From positions 62,001 through 126,000 of the forward strand of contig WBUK01000002.1 of the NCBI GenBank assembly GCA_008933765.1: DNA of 64,000 nucleotides, read 5' to 3'. Below, one piece after another: positions 62,168-64,000 of the stretch (positions within the stretch are counted from its first letter, which is position 1; each line of letters starts with the position of its first letter). The notes beneath the pieces are model-generated. The model had not been told where the DNA came from, searched no databases, and saw nothing but the letters and a program-made list of their open reading frames with translations. The stretch is from Ignavibacteriaceae bacterium (lineage in GTDB: Bacteria > Bacteroidota > Ignavibacteria > Ignavibacteriales > Ignavibacteriaceae). The position numbers and the translations under genes were made by a program.

Positions 62168-63804
62168 CCGAAAAGCACAAAATAGTTATTGCAGGTGCAG
62201 GGTTAGCGGGTCTTGCAGCGGCAGTTAAGCTTTCTATAGCCGGGTTTCGGGTGGTTTTATTAGAAGCTTCACCCAAAGCCGGCGGCAGAGCACATTCTTT
62301 CCCAATTACATTTCCAAATTTCCCCCAAAAAAAATTTATTGTTGATAACGGGCAGCATATTATGCTTTCGTGCTATGACCACACAATAGATTTTATTAAA
62401 AGAATTGGTGCGTTTGATTTGCTTGATATTCAAAAGAAGATGTCGGTAATGTTGGTAGGGGCTGACAAAATAGCGTACGAATTAACCTCCCGTAATTTAC
62501 CTTATCCTTTTGATAATTTAAGTGCAATCTTGGGCTATAAATACCTTTCGTTTTCTCAGCGGTTAAAGGCGATTAAATTTATTCAGCACTTAAAAAAAAC
62601 GGATACAAATGCTTTGAGTGGGGGAAATATTAATGAACCTACCCTACAGCGCGATAGCGAGAGGCGAATCAGTAATTTTGGGAAAAACTTTAGCCCACAG
62701 TACCCTTCGCTCTCTTCCCATAAAAGGGGCCAAATCAATAATTATGGGAAGAACCTTGCGCAAAAAAGCGTAAGAGAATGGTTGAACGAACATGCGCAAA
62801 CCGAACAGCTTGCAAATGGGTTGTGGGACATCCTTTGTACCGGCGCAATGAACACGCCCGCAGAAAAAGCCTCGGCTTTTGTTTTTGCCCGGATTCTTAA
62901 AGAGATTTTTCTTTCAGGGAAGGGGCGTTCAAATGTGGTTATTCCAAAAGTTGGGCTTTCACAACTTTTTGTTGAACCTGCTTTAGAATTTATACGGAAT
63001 AATGGGGGAGAAATTGTTTTCAGTTGCCCTGTAGAATCGGTTGAAATAGAAAATTCAACTCTAAAAAGAATATTCGCAAGGGGATTGAAAATTACGGATG
63101 CCTCTGCAGTAATTTTTGCCTTACCACACCACGCCCTAAAGAAGATTAAAGGAATGGAAAATATTTTGGATGGTAATGGCGCTGCGCCTTCTCCCTATGT
63201 TACCTTAGAACAAACGCTTAACGGCGTTTCAAAGAGTGGTGACGATTTGGCATGCAGTAGTGGCGTAACGCATTCGCCTGATGTTCTTGCTGAACAAGTG
63301 CTCAAGAGCGTGCCGGGCAGTGGGAATGTTGTGAGTGGGGAAATAACTGAGGAAATGGAGTATTCTTCCATAACAACTTTTCACATAAGATTGCGTGAAA
63401 ACCCTTTGAAGAGAGAGTTTGTTGCATTAATAAACTCGCCTGTGCAGTGGGTTTTTAATCATGGCGAATATATAACAACTGTAACCAGTACTTCTGACGA
63501 ATGGGACAGCCTTCCGGAAGAAAAAATCTTTGAAATTGTGGAGAAAGAATTAGAAAAGTTTCTGAGTATTACCGCAGAAAATATCATTTCCCATAGAATA
63601 ATTAAAGAAAAAAGAGCAACTTTTGTGTGCGGGGGGTCTAATTTAGCACTCAGGAGACCCTCAGAAACAGCCGTTAAAGGGGTTTATTTGGCAGGGGACT
63701 GGACAGAAACCGGCTTCCCCGGAACAATTGAAGGAGCCGTCAAAAGTGGGCACACAGCAGCCGGCTTGGTGATTTCTGAGATACAAGAAAGTTTTCCGGG
63801 TTAA
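62164..63804 (+). CDS. hpnE: Hydroxysqualene dehydroxylase HpnE with two inserted loops
   Basis: FAD amine-oxidase fold with FAD motif GAGLAGLAAAVKL, GGRAHS, and the C-terminal YLAGDWTETGFPGTIEGAV. It reduces hydroxysqualene to squalene using FADH2. At 546 residues it is about 100 longer than usual. The excess sits in two loops (about 148-204 and 338-392), each built of a diverged internal direct repeat. The start is TTG inside the hpnD stop (TTGA), without a clear Shine-Dalgarno sequence, so translation is probably coupled. Confidence 0.9.
   Translation: MTEKHKIVIAGAGLAGLAAAVKLSIAGFRVVLLEASPKAGGRAHSFPITFPNFPQKKFIVDNGQHIMLSCYDHTIDFIKRIGAFDLLDIQKKMSVMLVGADKIAYELTSRNLPYPFDNLSAILGYKYLSFSQRLKAIKFIQHLKKTDTNALSGGNINEPTLQRDSERRISNFGKNFSPQYPSLSSHKRGQINNYGKNLAQKSVREWLNEHAQTEQLANGLWDILCTGAMNTPAEKASAFVFARILKEIFLSGKGRSNVVIPKVGLSQLFVEPALEFIRNNGGEIVFSCPVESVEIENSTLKRIFARGLKITDASAVIFALPHHALKKIKGMENILDGNGAAPSPYVTLEQTLNGVSKSGDDLACSSGVTHSPDVLAEQVLKSVPGSGNVVSGEITEEMEYSSITTFHIRLRENPLKREFVALINSPVQWVFNHGEYITTVTSTSDEWDSLPEEKIFEIVEKELEKFLSITAENIISHRIIKEKRATFVCGGSNLALRRPSETAVKGVYLAGDWTETGFPGTIEGAVKSGHTAAGLVISEIQESFPG
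62667..62757. repeat. Diverged 25-bp direct repeat in hpnE loop 1
   Basis: 62667-62691 and 62733-62757 match in 21 of 25 bases, period 66 bp, and encode RISNFGKNF-like and QINNYGKNL-like segments. Confidence 0.75.
63178..63339. repeat. Diverged ~80-bp tandem repeat in hpnE loop 2
   Basis: 63178-63261 and 63262-63339 encode two related segments sharing the spaced residues SP, V, L, EQ, L, V and SG. The period is 84 bp. Confidence 0.6.
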
Positions 63805-63835
63805 GTAAAAATTAAACGGTTTCCGTTAATTTTAC
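63805..63835. terminator. Bidirectional hairpin between hpnE and polA
   Basis: Arms GTAAAAATTAAACGG and CCGTTAATTTTAC pair with two bulged A, loop TTT. It lies between the two convergent stops. Confidence 0.45.
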
Positions 63836-63844
63836 CTGACTGTA

Positions 63845-64000
63845 TTAATGCGCTTCCAGCCAATTGGGCCCATAACCCGAATCAACCACCACGGGCACAT
63901 TCAACGGAAGAGCGGTTTCCATCAGGTTTTTAATTAACGGGGTAACCACTTCAAGTTCATTTTTAGGGGTATCAAACAGAAGCTCATCGTGAACCTGCAG
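63845..64000 (-). CDS. polA: DNA polymerase I, C-terminal fragment (5' part outside the window)
   Basis: The last 51 codons are visible, reading from the right edge: LQVHDELLFDTPKNE, then VPVVVDSGYGPNWLEAH and TAA. The QVHDEL motif (motif C of family A polymerases) and the NWxEAH ending are diagnostic. It repairs DNA and processes Okazaki fragments. The window cuts the gene, so its domains cannot be seen. Confidence 0.95.
   Translation of the reverse strand: MQVHDELLFDTPKNELEVVTPLIKNLMETALPLNVPVVVDSGYGPNWLEAH

Overview
The window comes from a chromosome of an Ignavibacteria-like member of the Bacteroidota/Chlorobi (FCB) group. Three secreted proteins end in type IX secretion sorting domains, two of them with the NYPNPFNP motif that is very common in Ignavibacteria. 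Three tRNA promoters match the Bacteroidetes-type element TTT(G/C)-N19/20-TATATTTG. The gene set is mostly core chromosomal. I see no phage, transposase, CRISPR array or integron. Assignment to a genus is not possible from the sequence alone.

Layout. 1-2.9 kb: 3' part of a secreted beta-propeller protein and an unrecognised protein. 3-6 kb (minus): a MoxR/ChlI-type AAA+ ATPase and a VWA protein, separated by a spacer carrying eight phased copies of a 10-bp repeat. 6.1-8.4 kb (minus): tRNA-Leu, trigger factor with a histidine-rich tail, and clpP. 8.6-19.2 kb (minus): a tightly overlapping ion-homeostasis operon. It encodes an antiporter-like membrane protein, a 1519-residue antiporter fused to a P-loop ATPase, an MscS channel, the KtrB/KtrA potassium uptake pair, and a threonine dehydratase. 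19.2-20.8 kb: a GAF-SpoIIE phosphatase. 20.9-32.2 kb (plus): an outer-membrane DUF5916-like protein, a CDF metal exporter, topA, tRNA-Gly and tRNA-Cys, pcm, miaA, an AtuA-like pair, prfB with a +1 frameshift site, and a small cNMP-binding protein. 32.2-34.2 kb: transketolase (minus). 34.6-37.9 kb: exported VWA and VIT-VWA proteins. 37.9-42.4 kb (minus): a propeller-type sensor kinase and sthA. 42.6-44.6 kb: a chorismate mutase-prephenate dehydratase-ACT-DAHP-synthase-like fusion. 44.6-48 kb (minus): a membrane-bound pseudokinase. 48.0-48.3 kb: an AT-rich spacer with DnaA-box-like sites. 48.4-54.5 kb: an M28 peptidase, queC and two type IX cargo proteins. 54.8-59.5 kb: an M1 peptidase, an LpxH-like hydrolase and a class A PBP. 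59.6-63.8 kb: tRNA-Leu, a small unknown protein and the hpnC-hpnD-hpnE squalene operon. The right edge holds the 3' end of polA (minus).

Most unusual items: the antiporter-ATPase fusion and its antiporter-like partner; the DAHP-synthase-like domain that has lost its metal-binding Cys and several phosphate-binding residues; a prfB frameshift site at UAA instead of UGA; a pseudokinase with membrane and lectin-like regions; and a window-wide tendency to diverged short tandem duplications. The duplications occur in spacers, at the 3' ends of three genes, and as insertions inside enzyme loops.
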